A stretch of 64,000 bases of DNA from Burkholderiaceae bacterium (lineage in GTDB: Bacteria; Pseudomonadota; Gammaproteobacteria; Burkholderiales; Burkholderiaceae): assembly GCA_018261955.1 (NCBI GenBank), contig JAGTRK010000004.1, positions 248,001 to 312,000 on the forward strand, in the 5' to 3' direction. How positions within the stretch are numbered: the first letter of the stretch is position 1; every line of letters starts with the position of its first letter. This document shows positions 53,943 through 63,041 of this stretch, piece by piece. Made by a program: the position numbers and the translations under genes. A model generated the notes under the pieces. The model searched no databases and had not been told where the DNA came from. It saw only the letters and a list, made by a program, of their open reading frames with translations.

Positions 53943-54992
53943 ATGAATTCACAAACACCCCCCATCGCCATCACCACGGGCGAGCCTGCGGGCATTGGTC
54001 CGCAAATCAGTATGCTCGCCGCTTTGGCATGGCAGGCAACGCAGCCGCAGTCGCCCCTCGTGCTCATTGGTGATTTATTTCATCTGCGTGAAGTGGCGCA
54101 ACGTTTTAACATCCACGCCGAGTTAATCCCCTTGACCGCGTTGGCATCTTTGGGTGACATGAGTGATGCCGAGAAATCCACCACACTCGTCGTCTGGCAC
54201 TGCCCATTGTTTGCACCTGTGCAATTGGGTGAGTTGGATGTGGGCAATGCGCCGTACGTTTTAAATACTTTGGACATTGCCTTATTGGGTTTAAAAAATG
54301 GCACGTTCTCGGCAATGGTCACCGCCCCTGTGCATAAAGGCATCATCAACGATGCGAGCATCGCTTTCACAGGGCACACTGAATACCTCGCCGAATTTGC
54401 TGGCGTGAATCAAGTGGTGATGATGCTCGCCGATGGGCGCGAACTTGAGCACCCTTTACGTGTGGCTTTGGCGACCACGCATTTGCCTTTGTCCGCAGTG
54501 TCAGCCGCCATTACGCCTGCGGGTTTGACGCGTACCATCGACATCCTCGCTCACGATTTAATTCACCATTTTGGCATTGCGCAACCGCGCATCTTGGTCA
54601 CGGGTTTGAACCCACACGCGGGCGAAGGCGGCCACATGGGGCGCGAGGAAATCGACATCATCAACCCCACAATCGCCGCCGCACAAGCACGCGGTTTGGA
54701 TGTGCGCGGCGCGTATCCAGCCGATACACTGTTTCAACCGCACTATCTGAACCAAGCCGATGCGGTGCTGGCGATGTACCACGACCAAGGTTTACCTGTG
54801 CTTAAATACGCCAGTTTTGGGCATGGCATCAACGTCACCTTGGGTCTGCCATTTATTCGCACCTCGGTCGATCACGGCACTGCACTGGATCGAGCCAGCA
54901 GCGGCGCGGTGGATGCGGGCAGTATGCAGGCCGCCATCCGCACAGCGGCGGGCATGGTGCAGACAAAATCAATTACCAAGGATGTTTTATGA
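53943..54992 (+). CDS. pdxA: 4-hydroxythreonine-4-phosphate dehydrogenase
   Basis: 349 residues from the ATG at 53943 (MNSQTPPIAITTGEPAGIGP). It is an enzyme of the DXP-dependent pyridoxal phosphate pathway. TGEPAGIGP opens the NAD/substrate fold. Metal-binding His residues are in FTGHTEYL, LNPHAGEGGHMG and MYHDQGLPVLKY. The ending runs into rsmA with a 4-nt overlap (ATGA), the standard pdxA-rsmA pair. Confidence 0.97.
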   Translation: MNSQTPPIAITTGEPAGIGPQISMLAALAWQATQPQSPLVLIGDLFHLREVAQRFNIHAELIPLTALASLGDMSDAEKSTTLVVWHCPLFAPVQLGELDVGNAPYVLNTLDIALLGLKNGTFSAMVTAPVHKGIINDASIAFTGHTEYLAEFAGVNQVVMMLADGRELEHPLRVALATTHLPLSAVSAAITPAGLTRTIDILAHDLIHHFGIAQPRILVTGLNPHAGEGGHMGREEIDIINPTIAAAQARGLDVRGAYPADTLFQPHYLNQADAVLAMYHDQGLPVLKYASFGHGINVTLGLPFIRTSVDHGTALDRASSGAVDAGSMQAAIRTAAGMVQTKSITKDVL

Positions 54993-55780
54993 GTCAACAC
55001 ACCGCGCACATCGCCCGCAAACGTTTTGGTCAAAACTTTTTACAAGACGACAACATCATCGCCAGCATTGTGCACGCCATCAACCCATCGGATGACGATT
55101 GTCTGATTGAAATTGGTCCAGGTTTGGCGGCATTGACGGAACCTTTACTCAAAAACATTTCGCACATGCACGTGGTTGAACTCGACCGTGATTTGGTGGC
55201 TCGCCTGCAGCAGCGTTTTACGCCCGAGCAATTGACCATCCACAGCATCGACGCGCTCAAATTCGATTTTCTCTCGATTCCCGCCGAGGGCAAAACGCGC
55301 AAAGTCGTGGGCAATTTGCCCTACAATATTTCCAGCCCCCTGCTGTTTCACCTCGTTGAATTTGCACCGCACATCGACATGCAGGTATTCATGCTGCAAA
55401 AAGAAGTCATCGAACGCATGGTCGCCGCGCCTGCGACCAAAGCCTATGGACGTTTGTCGGTCATGCTGCAATACCGCTACGAGATGACGCATTTATTCGA
55501 CGTGCCGCCGCACGCATTTGTGCCCGCACCGAAAGTCACCTCGGCAATTGTGCGCATGGTGCCACGAAACCCCGCGAAACTTTTAGCCACAGACGAAGCA
55601 CATCTATCCAAACTCGTGACCATGGCATTTAGCCAACGGCGCAAAATGCTGCGCAACACCCTCGCCGACATGGTCACGCAAGAGCAACTCATCGCCTGCG
55701 ACATCGCGCCAACCGCGCGTGCAGAAGAACTCTCAGTGGCGAAGTTTGTGCGGTTGTCGAATTATTTGTTGGCACAATAA
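54989..55780 (+). CDS. rsmA: 16S rRNA adenine-dimethyltransferase A
   Basis: 263 residues. RsmA (KsgA) dimethylates A1518 and A1519 of 16S rRNA late in 30S assembly. KRFGQNFLQDDNII is the N-terminal signature, GPGLAALTEPLL binds SAM and NLPYNISSPLLFHL is motif IV. The C-terminal helical domain has AFSQRRKMLRNTL. It overlaps pdxA by 4 nt. Confidence 0.98.
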   Translation: MSQHTAHIARKRFGQNFLQDDNIIASIVHAINPSDDDCLIEIGPGLAALTEPLLKNISHMHVVELDRDLVARLQQRFTPEQLTIHSIDALKFDFLSIPAEGKTRKVVGNLPYNISSPLLFHLVEFAPHIDMQVFMLQKEVIERMVAAPATKAYGRLSVMLQYRYEMTHLFDVPPHAFVPAPKVTSAIVRMVPRNPAKLLATDEAHLSKLVTMAFSQRRKMLRNTLADMVTQEQLIACDIAPTARAEELSVAKFVRLSNYLLAQ

Positions 55781-55835
55781 ATATCTGAGACGCTTTATTT
55801 GTGCGCTATTAAGTATTAAGAGGTACACTGGGGAT

Positions 55836-56210
55836 ATGAACAGATACATCGCTTCGCTGTGTTGGTTGCTCATCACCTTATTTTCGGTGGTGCAGTTTGC
55901 CTTGCCTGTCACATTCAATGCGCCTCGCGCAACCTCAACACACGCCGCAATGACGATACCCAGCGACGCCGATGAGATGCACACAACGACACATTGCATC
56001 TCACCCAATGACGCAAACAATGCCTCACTCAAGCACTGCACCAATGTCTCATGCGTGGTCAGTTGCGCATCGCACTGCATGAGCGTTGTGCCATCAGCTA
56101 TTGTCAAAATCAGCGTAGCCGTTGTTCACGACCCGTTTGAATCCATGCCTGCATTCAAACCCAAATACTCGGCAATCCAGCCCAATACCCCACCTCCGAA
56201 ATCCACCTAA
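55836..56210 (+). CDS. Small secreted Cys/His-containing protein next to copper genes
   Basis: 124 residues from the ATG at 55836, preceded by TGGGGAT. A signal peptide is at about 1-25 (LCWLLITLFSVVQFALPVTF). The mature part has many Thr and Pro and a cluster of metal-type residues in the middle (HCTNVSC, then CASHCMSV). I do not recognise a family. It lies 139 nt before a multicopper oxidase on the same strand, so a copper-binding or copper-handling role in the periplasm is plausible. Confidence 0.55.
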   Translation: MNRYIASLCWLLITLFSVVQFALPVTFNAPRATSTHAAMTIPSDADEMHTTTHCISPNDANNASLKHCTNVSCVVSCASHCMSVVPSAIVKISVAVVHDPFESMPAFKPKYSAIQPNTPPPKST

Positions 56211-56349
56211 TTGTTTCACCCACGCCTCATCGCGCTTGGCTCGCATCGCCCAGTCGTGCGTTCTGTTTGCGCAACTTGGCAATCGACCGCCCGCACGAGG
56301 CCACGGGTTTATTAAGTTGAAATACCATACAAACCATTAGGAGTTGATT

Positions 56350-57939
56350 ATGAATCGTCGTACATTTTTACGTTGGGGTTTAACCACAGGGGCTCTACTG
56401 ACCCTGTCTGCATGCAATAAACTACTCGGCCAATCCAGTGACCCCATGCAAGGGCACGATATGCACTCAATGGGACATGATATGTCGGGCGGCATGATGG
56501 GTGGTTCAACCGCCTTGTTGCCTGTGAATGCGCTACCCACAGGCGCGCCTTTGGCGACATTGGCTCTGCTCAAAAACCTATCCACAGAGCCCAATACCTT
56601 TAAAGCCAACCTCACTGCCAAAGAAACCTCGGTCGAATTGGTCAAGGGCAAACCGACCGCGTTTTGGACATACAACGACCAAGTCCCAGGGCCGCAAATT
56701 GTCGTCAACGAGGGTGACACCGTTGCAATCACTTTCAGAAACACCTTGTCCCAACCCTCGACCATTCATTGGCATGGCTTACCCGTACCGCCCGAACAAG
56801 ACGGCAATCCACACGATCCCGTCGCGCCGAATGCAGAGCGCGTGTACACATTCACGCTACCCATCGGTTCAGCGGGCACGTATTGGTATCACACCCACGC
56901 GCATGGATATGCTGCCGAACAAGCCTTTCGCGGGCTGGCGGGTTCACTGATTGTGAAAGCCAAAGATGACCCATTGGCACATTTACCTGAGCAACATTTG
57001 CTGTTCTCTGATTTGCGTTTGGATACCGATGCACAAATCCCCGTCAATGATATGATGGACTGGATGAACGGGCGCGAGGGGCAATTCGTGCTGTGCAATG
57101 GCCAACACCAACCCAAAATCACCATCACAGGCACGCAACGTCTGCGCATTTGGAATGCGTGTAGTGCGCGTTATCTGAATTTAAGTGTACCCAACTGCGA
57201 ATTCATCGTGGTGGGTACCGATGGCGGCTTATTGGAAGCCCCCGCTCAACCAGTTACCGAATTACTCATCGCTCCTGCCGAGCGTTTTGAAGTGATCGTG
57301 CGTGCCAAACAATCGGGCACATTCCCGCTACAATCCCTGCCCTACAATCGGCAAAAAATGATGACGGCATTCACACCCGAAACCCTGACCTTGGCGAGCG
57401 TGACCATCCAAGCCACTGAGCTGAATCTCCCTACGCGACTGCGCACCATCGCCAATATGGGCGAGGTCACTGCGCAGAAAAAAGTGACATTTAGTGAAAT
57501 GAATATGAACCAAATAATGGGGCAGATGCAAGGTGGCGGCATGAATCACAATATGTCTGGCATGGAAAGTATGAATGGCATGAGTCAACCACAAATGATG
57601 ATGACTGGCATGTTTTACATCAACGAAAAATCATTTGATATGAACCGCATTGATATGACCAGCAAAGTCGGTGAAGTGGAGGAATGGCTGTTGTCCAACA
57701 ACTCGCACATGGATCACCCATTTCACCTACACGGTACGCAATTTGAAATTATCGAGCACATCAACAACGGCATCAAAACCCCGCCTGCTTATCGTTCGCG
57801 CAAAGACACCGTGAATCTTCGTCCGAACGAGCAAGTACGCATCAAAACCGTACAACACTCCAAAGGTCTGCGCATGTTTCACTGTCATATTTTGGAGCAT
57901 GAATCGGTCGGAATGATGGCTCAATTGATGGTGGTGTAA
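56350..57939 (+). CDS. Multicopper oxidase (CueO/CopA type), Tat lipoprotein
   Basis: 529 residues from the ATG at 56350, with AGGAG upstream. The signal has twin Arg (MNRRTFLRWG) and a lipobox LSAC with C22, so the folded protein is exported by Tat and anchored by lipid. A Met/His-rich stretch follows at about 32-52. Copper motifs are complete: HWHG, YWYHTHAHG, HPFHLHG and HCHILEHESVGMM. A second Met-rich region near 375-420 (MNMNQIMGQMQGGGMNHNM) resembles CueO. It probably oxidises Cu(I) in the periplasm for copper tolerance. Confidence 0.94.
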   Translation: MNRRTFLRWGLTTGALLTLSACNKLLGQSSDPMQGHDMHSMGHDMSGGMMGGSTALLPVNALPTGAPLATLALLKNLSTEPNTFKANLTAKETSVELVKGKPTAFWTYNDQVPGPQIVVNEGDTVAITFRNTLSQPSTIHWHGLPVPPEQDGNPHDPVAPNAERVYTFTLPIGSAGTYWYHTHAHGYAAEQAFRGLAGSLIVKAKDDPLAHLPEQHLLFSDLRLDTDAQIPVNDMMDWMNGREGQFVLCNGQHQPKITITGTQRLRIWNACSARYLNLSVPNCEFIVVGTDGGLLEAPAQPVTELLIAPAERFEVIVRAKQSGTFPLQSLPYNRQKMMTAFTPETLTLASVTIQATELNLPTRLRTIANMGEVTAQKKVTFSEMNMNQIMGQMQGGGMNHNMSGMESMNGMSQPQMMMTGMFYINEKSFDMNRIDMTSKVGEVEEWLLSNNSHMDHPFHLHGTQFEIIEHINNGIKTPPAYRSRKDTVNLRPNEQVRIKTVQHSKGLRMFHCHILEHESVGMMAQLMVV

Positions 57940-57962
57940 TTCAACCAAGGGTACTGCATCAT

Positions 57963-57988
57963 CCGCTTACTCTAAAACGAGTAAGCGG
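57963..57988. repeat. Perfect 10-bp hairpin between the oxidase and Cu-ATPase genes
   Basis: CCGCTTACTC and GAGTAAGCGG enclose TAAAAC, 23 nt past the oxidase stop. There is no T run behind it on either strand, so it is a weak terminator or a protection hairpin. Confidence 0.4.
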
Positions 57989-58084
57989 TGGTGACCATTC
58001 ATTTTATGGTGCATATGGGTTTCATACCCCATAAATGCTGATTTGCCGTAAAATGTTTGCATGTACATCAACTGAACTGACGTT

Positions 58085-60352
58085 ATGAACTCGCCCAGCA
58101 CCACCGAATCATCCCCTACTAATTTGAACCGCCTGACCGATGTGCAACTGCGCTTGGGCGGCATTGCTTGCGTGGCGTGTACCGATTTAATCGAGCGTGA
58201 TTTACAGACTGCCGATGGCGTGGTCAATCCAACCGCAAATTACACTTTACGTCGTGCATTCCTACAAATTGACCCCTCCAAAACCAGTGTGGATGCGGTG
58301 ATTGCGCGGATTGAAAAACTCGGTTATTACGCCTATCGCGAATCTGCCAACGAAATGGGCGAAGCCGAGAAGAAAAATCAACGGCGTGAGTTTTTCCGCA
58401 TGTTGGTCGCCGTGCTGTTGATGATGCAGTCGATGATGTTTATGTACCCGTATTATTTCGAGCACACGGATATGGACATGAGCACCGATGTGCTAATGCG
58501 TTGGTCAAATTTATTCCTCACTTTACCTGCGGTGTTTTACTGTGCGCTACCGATTTTTCGAGGCGCATGGGCAGAATGGCGGCTGCGCCAAATCGGTATG
58601 GATACGCCTGTGACGATTGCGATTTGGGTGGCGTTCATCGCCAGCACGGTCGCGGTGTTTACGGGCGAAGGACACTTGTATTTCGATTCAGTAACGATGT
58701 TTGTCGCGCTGTTGCTGGTGGTGCGTTACATCCAAAATCGCGCCTTGAGCAAAGCAGGTTTGTACCTGAACAATGTGTTGCAACATCAGCGTCTGTTCGC
58801 CGAGCGCGTGCAGGATTATCCGACACAAAAAAACGCGCAACTGGTTCCAGCCGAAGAACTCAAAATCGGCGACGTGATTTTCATTGCTTCAGGTGAAATC
58901 GTGCCGCACGATGCCGAACTCATCGAAGGGCAAACCGCTTGCTCGCAAGCCCTGCTCACAGGCGAGAGCGTACCGATTACCAAACGTGTCGGTGATGCAC
59001 TTTTGGCGGGTTCGATGAATATTGAGCAAGGTGTTTACGCGCGCATTACGCAGCCCAATGACCACTCTGAACTGGCTGAGATTGAACGATTGGCGCACAA
59101 GGCGGCGTTGCACAAACCTGCTTTGGCACTACTCGCCGAAAAAGCCGCGCGGGTATTTCTGTGGGGCTTATTAATTGTCAGCGCGATTGCGGCGGTGTAT
59201 TGGTATCAACACGACCCTTCGCGAGTAGTGGAAATTGTGGTGGCAGTTTTGGTGATCACCTGCCCGTGCGCTTTGGCTTTAGCAGTGCCAACCGTGATGA
59301 CCGCAGCGCAGAGTGCGCTCGCCGAGCGGCATGTATTGGTCATTCAGCCCGAAGCAATTGAGAAACTCGCCAAGGTCAATCAATACGTATTTGATAAAAC
59401 AGGAACTCTGACCGAAGATGTGCAAACCTTGCACACCGTGCATTTGAGCGAACACGCCGTGGCAATCAATCTGACTGAAGTGGACGCACTGCAAATTGCC
59501 GCAACGCTCGAAGCCGCCTCCCGCCACCCGATTGCCCTTGCATTGCGCAAAGCACTGCAAGAGCACAACACGCCTGAGCGCATGAACGATGTGATGGCGA
59601 TGGAATTGGTGGTGGGGCAAGGGGTCACTGGGACTTTGTTGGATCAAAATTATCGCATCGGCAAACCGCCCTTCGCGCTCAATCGCGAACCGCTTGCCAA
59701 TGAAATTCCCACAACCGAACAAGGTTATAGCGTGGCGGTATTGAGCGTGCAAAACGGTGATACTTGGGACGCGCTCGCGTGGTTCGCGCTGTCGGATCGC
59801 ACGCGCGCAGGCGCGCAGGCGTTGATAAAGCAACTACAAAAAACCGCCAGCATTGCCCTCATCAGTGGTGATAAAACCGATGTGGTGCAGGGCTTCGCAC
59901 ACAGCATCGGCTTGGATGCGCAAAACGTCGTTGCCAACGCCCACCCTCAAGACAAACTCGACTGGGTGCGCGCACGCCAAGCGCAAGGCTACCGCATCGC
60001 CATGACAGGCGATGGGCTGAACGACGCACCTGTGTTGCAACAAGCCGACGTGGCGATTGCCATGGGGCAAGGCGCATCTCTCGCACAAATGCAGGCGGAT
60101 TTGGTCGTGCAGTCCTCTGACTTAAACGACATCTACGCCGCACATATGATTGCGCGGCGCACGCAGGTACTCATAAAAGAGAATTTGGTCTGGGCGGTGT
60201 TGTACAATGTCATCGCCATTCCATTGGCGGCGATGGGGTGGGTCACGCCGATTGTCGCCACCATCGGTATGCTCGCTTCATCGATGATTGTGGTCACCAA
60301 TTCTTTGCGAATTTTACGTTATCAACCCAATCTAAACCCGACTGAAAACTAA
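58085..60352 (+). CDS. ccoI: Copper-transporting P1B-type ATPase, CcoI/FixI type
   Basis: 755 residues. The N-terminal metal-binding domain has C29 and C32 (GIACVAC). The transmembrane copper site is CPC at 393-395 (ITCPCALALAVP), the phosphorylated D437 is in DKTGT and the hinge is MTGDGLNDAPVL. A stretch of Met and aromatic residues (MMQSMMFMYPYYFEHTDMDM) after the first domain is typical of CcoI. CcoI exports copper for cbb3 oxidase assembly. The next gene is ccoS, which supports this over a plain CopA. No ccoNOQP genes are in the window. Confidence 0.9.
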   Translation: MNSPSTTESSPTNLNRLTDVQLRLGGIACVACTDLIERDLQTADGVVNPTANYTLRRAFLQIDPSKTSVDAVIARIEKLGYYAYRESANEMGEAEKKNQRREFFRMLVAVLLMMQSMMFMYPYYFEHTDMDMSTDVLMRWSNLFLTLPAVFYCALPIFRGAWAEWRLRQIGMDTPVTIAIWVAFIASTVAVFTGEGHLYFDSVTMFVALLLVVRYIQNRALSKAGLYLNNVLQHQRLFAERVQDYPTQKNAQLVPAEELKIGDVIFIASGEIVPHDAELIEGQTACSQALLTGESVPITKRVGDALLAGSMNIEQGVYARITQPNDHSELAEIERLAHKAALHKPALALLAEKAARVFLWGLLIVSAIAAVYWYQHDPSRVVEIVVAVLVITCPCALALAVPTVMTAAQSALAERHVLVIQPEAIEKLAKVNQYVFDKTGTLTEDVQTLHTVHLSEHAVAINLTEVDALQIAATLEAASRHPIALALRKALQEHNTPERMNDVMAMELVVGQGVTGTLLDQNYRIGKPPFALNREPLANEIPTTEQGYSVAVLSVQNGDTWDALAWFALSDRTRAGAQALIKQLQKTASIALISGDKTDVVQGFAHSIGLDAQNVVANAHPQDKLDWVRARQAQGYRIAMTGDGLNDAPVLQQADVAIAMGQGASLAQMQADLVVQSSDLNDIYAAHMIARRTQVLIKENLVWAVLYNVIAIPLAAMGWVTPIVATIGMLASSMIVVTNSLRILRYQPNLNPTEN

Positions 60353-60353
60353 T

Positions 60354-60518
60354 ATGGACATCCTATTTTTACTCATTCCTTTAAGCCTGCTTTTGGTGTT
60401 TGCCATCATCTACGCGATTTGGTGGGCGGTGGACAGAGGTCAATTTGAAAACGTTGAAAAATACGGCGACGAAATTTTGTACGATGACGACAGCGTGCAC
60501 ACCGAAACAAAATCATGA
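60354..60518 (+). CDS. ccoS: Cbb3 oxidase maturation protein CcoS
   Basis: 54 residues. It starts with ATG at 60354, one base after the CcoI stop. The first 25 residues form one membrane helix (LFLLIPLSLLLVFAIIYAIWWAV). WWAVDRGQFENVEKYGDEIL is the conserved end of the family, in which the helix is followed by D-x-GQF-x2-(L/V)E-x-G. It is needed for haem and copper insertion into cbb3 oxidase. Its stop overlaps the next gene start (ATGA). Confidence 0.88.
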   Translation: MDILFLLIPLSLLLVFAIIYAIWWAVDRGQFENVEKYGDEILYDDDSVHTETKS

Positions 60519-60901
60519 ACCTCGAACAATGGCGCGAATACCTGCTGAGTTTCCCCGCAAGCGTTGAAGACATGCCTTTCGGACCCGAAGTGCTGGTGTA
60601 CAAAGTCGCGGGTAAAATGTTCGCGCTGCTCAGTTGGCAAGACGAGCCGATGAGCATCAACCTCAAATGCGAGCCCAACCTCGCCTTACAATTGCGCGAC
60701 ACCTATCCGCAAGTCACGGCAGGCTACCACATGAATAAAAAACACTGGAACACCGTCCTGATGGATAGCGGCTTAACGAATACACACATCAAGGAATGGG
60801 TGCGGGCTTCATATGATTTGATTCACAACGCACTACCGAAAGCAACTCAAGCGCAATTGCGCGCATCGAACGCACCAGTCATAATTGATAGGGAAAAGTA
60901 A
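60515..60901 (+). CDS. MmcQ/YjbR-family protein
   Basis: 128 residues. The family pattern is LLSFPASVEDMPFGPEVLVYKVAGKMFALLS, followed by INLKCEPNLALQLRD and a typical end HWNTVLMDSGL. MmcQ/YjbR proteins have a CyaY-like or DNA-binding fold and no certain function. It is translationally coupled to ccoS (4-nt overlap), but no functional link with copper is known. Confidence 0.9.
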   Translation: MNLEQWREYLLSFPASVEDMPFGPEVLVYKVAGKMFALLSWQDEPMSINLKCEPNLALQLRDTYPQVTAGYHMNKKHWNTVLMDSGLTNTHIKEWVRASYDLIHNALPKATQAQLRASNAPVIIDREK

Positions 60902-60939
60902 ACGGGGTTCGCGCATTGCGCTCTACTTTCGCAAGCACT

Positions 60940-61869
60940 TCACAAATTGAATCCACTGAAAAATTCCCGCAGTTGTCCCGTCATTGGGTCAGCAAACGCA
61001 ATTGAGCGCGCCAGCAACTTCAGCGGTTTAGCATAATCCACCCCATCCATCGATGTTGGCACGGGGTATAGACCATCGTTGAGCAACGGCATGCCCAGCC
61101 CCATCATGTGCACACGCAATTGGTGTTTTTTACCTGTGGTAGGACGCAGGCGATACAGTGAATGCGCACCTCGGTTCTCAATTAACTCAATGGTGGTAAA
61201 GGCATTGGGCTCGCCCGTGACTTGCTCTGTAAGGTAAAAGTGTTCGGCATGGCGTTGCAGGCGCGAAGCCATTTCCAATGGGTAAATTAAATCCGTGCGC
61301 GTCGGCGCAATCGCTTCGTAGACTTTATTCACTTGTTTGAATTGAAACAAACTTTGATACGCGCCGCGCGTGGCGCGGTTGTGTGAGAACAACATCACGC
61401 CTGCGGTGTCTTTGTCCAATCGGTGGATGGGCGTGATGTCGGCAAGGTTCAAGTGCTGCAATTCAGGACGCAAACGCAAGCGCGTGAGCAAGGTCTCTTG
61501 CAAAAACCGTCCACTCGGTATCACGGGTAAAAAATGCGGTTTATCGACCACAATCAAGTGCTCATCAACATGCAAGATTTGCTCATCAAATGGAATGCGC
61601 GGCTCATCTGCGCGGCTGATTTCGCGGTAGTAATAAATTTTCTCACCCGCACGGTACGGTGCATCTTCGTTCAAAACCGTTCCATCCTGCGCCAAGACAA
61701 AGCCACTGTTCAGACGTGCGCGCCATGCTTGCTCAGTGATGAAGGAAAAGTGCGCACAGAGAAATTCAAGTAGCGTGCGTGTGCTGTAGCGCGCATCATG
61801 CGGTAAAAAAAGATAACTGGCTTTAACGCCATTGCGCATGGGCAACGGCGGGTGGGTCGATTCGTTCAT
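60940..61869 (-). CDS. RluA-family pseudouridine synthase
   Basis: 309 residues. The catalytic motif HRLDKDTAG is at 149-157, with D152 as the catalytic aspartate. LRPTTGKKHQLRVHMMGLGMPLLND near the end binds RNA. The N-terminal S4-like part is partial. The group resembles RluA/TruC-like enzymes, but the exact target uridine in rRNA or tRNA cannot be read. It is divergent from the DUF2804 gene. Confidence 0.9.
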   Translation of the reverse strand: MNESTHPPLPMRNGVKASYLFLPHDARYSTRTLLEFLCAHFSFITEQAWRARLNSGFVLAQDGTVLNEDAPYRAGEKIYYYREISRADEPRIPFDEQILHVDEHLIVVDKPHFLPVIPSGRFLQETLLTRLRLRPELQHLNLADITPIHRLDKDTAGVMLFSHNRATRGAYQSLFQFKQVNKVYEAIAPTRTDLIYPLEMASRLQRHAEHFYLTEQVTGEPNAFTTIELIENRGAHSLYRLRPTTGKKHQLRVHMMGLGMPLLNDGLYPVPTSMDGVDYAKPLKLLARSIAFADPMTGQLREFFSGFNL

Positions 61870-61930
61870 TGAATGATTTGAAGATGTGTACTATAGTTTG
61901 CCCATTGTAACGGTATTTGAAAGACATCTT

Positions 61931-62953
61931 ATGAAAAACACGTGTTCACCCGCGCCCCATTCTTTTGCACCCAATGGCGTGGTCACAGCAGGTCGCTTCA
62001 ACGGCGTGATTGCTGATGTATCCACCGCTCAGTGGGATGGCTCGTGCGGTTTGCTCTCGCCACGGCGCACCCAACGCAAAGGCTGGATATACGGCGGCGT
62101 GATGGATGCGCGTTTTATCGTTGGCTTTGCAATTGCCGATGCGGGACTGCTCGGCACAGCGTTTGTGTACGTGTATGACCGCATTCACAAAACATTGATT
62201 GAGCACAAAGCCACACGCCCTTTGGCATTTGGCAAAAATTTTCAGCCCTCGCCTCAAACGAATTGGTCTTTAAAAAACGGACGTGACGAATGGCGCATTG
62301 AGCCGCTGAATGATCAAGCAGGTTGGCGGTTCTCATTTCAAAACACCGCTTTAAAACTCGCCTTTGAACTCATGGACGATGGCAAGAGCATCAGCGCGCT
62401 CAACAACGCACCGAGCAAAGGCGACAGCCGTCCGTTTCATTACACCCATAAATTGGTGGGCGCACCTACGCGACTGCATTTGAGTTTAAACGGAGAGGTG
62501 CATGAAATCATCGATGCGCGAGGCGTTTTCGATTTCACCCTCGGCTATCCACCGCGCACCACACTGTGGCAGTGGGCATGCTGGGTGGGGATGCTCGACG
62601 ATGGGCGTGCATTTGCGTGTAACTTGGTCGCACAAACCATGAATGGTCTGGAAAACTCCGCGTGGTTGCGTCTGAGCGATAGTGATACACAGGTGCTGCC
62701 CATGGCGCAAGCGCTGTTCAACTACAACCGCGCAGACACCCTACAGCCATGGACGATACACACCGCCGATGAACGGTTGCGTGTGCAGTTCACGCCCGAG
62801 GGTGAGCGCAGCGAGTCCATCCACATCGGTGCGATGTACAGTCACTTTACGCAACCGTTCGGTACTTTCTCTGGCGTGTGGGTTGATGAGCAAGGGCACG
62901 AGCACACCCTCACGGGCATCGGTGTGGTCGAGCAGCACCGTGCGCTGTGGTAA
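61931..62953 (+). CDS. DUF2804-domain protein
   Basis: 340 residues from the ATG at 61931 (MKNTCSPAPHSFAPNG). The protein follows the DUF2804 pattern: FNGVIADVSTAQWDGSC near the N terminus, RRTQRKGWIYGGVMDARFIVGFAI, and the late block PPRTTLWQWACWVGMLDDGR. There is no signal peptide or membrane segment. The family may be related to lipocalin-like carotenoid or lipid proteins, but its function is unknown. Confidence 0.88.
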   Translation: MKNTCSPAPHSFAPNGVVTAGRFNGVIADVSTAQWDGSCGLLSPRRTQRKGWIYGGVMDARFIVGFAIADAGLLGTAFVYVYDRIHKTLIEHKATRPLAFGKNFQPSPQTNWSLKNGRDEWRIEPLNDQAGWRFSFQNTALKLAFELMDDGKSISALNNAPSKGDSRPFHYTHKLVGAPTRLHLSLNGEVHEIIDARGVFDFTLGYPPRTTLWQWACWVGMLDDGRAFACNLVAQTMNGLENSAWLRLSDSDTQVLPMAQALFNYNRADTLQPWTIHTADERLRVQFTPEGERSESIHIGAMYSHFTQPFGTFSGVWVDEQGHEHTLTGIGVVEQHRALW

Positions 62954-62988
62954 TCGGTAGTGGGGGTTTTGTCAGTGGTTTTGATGTA

Positions 62989-63023
62989 AAAAAGGTAAAG
63001 TTCTGATTGAACTTTACCTTTTT
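62989..63023. terminator. Bidirectional terminator between the DUF2804 and autotransporter genes
   Basis: AAAAAGGTAAAGTTC and its exact complement GAACTTTACCTTTTT enclose a 5-nt loop. The T runs are inside both stem ends, so it serves both convergent genes. Confidence 0.85.
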
Positions 63024-63041
63024 ATGTCGCATCGTCACGAC

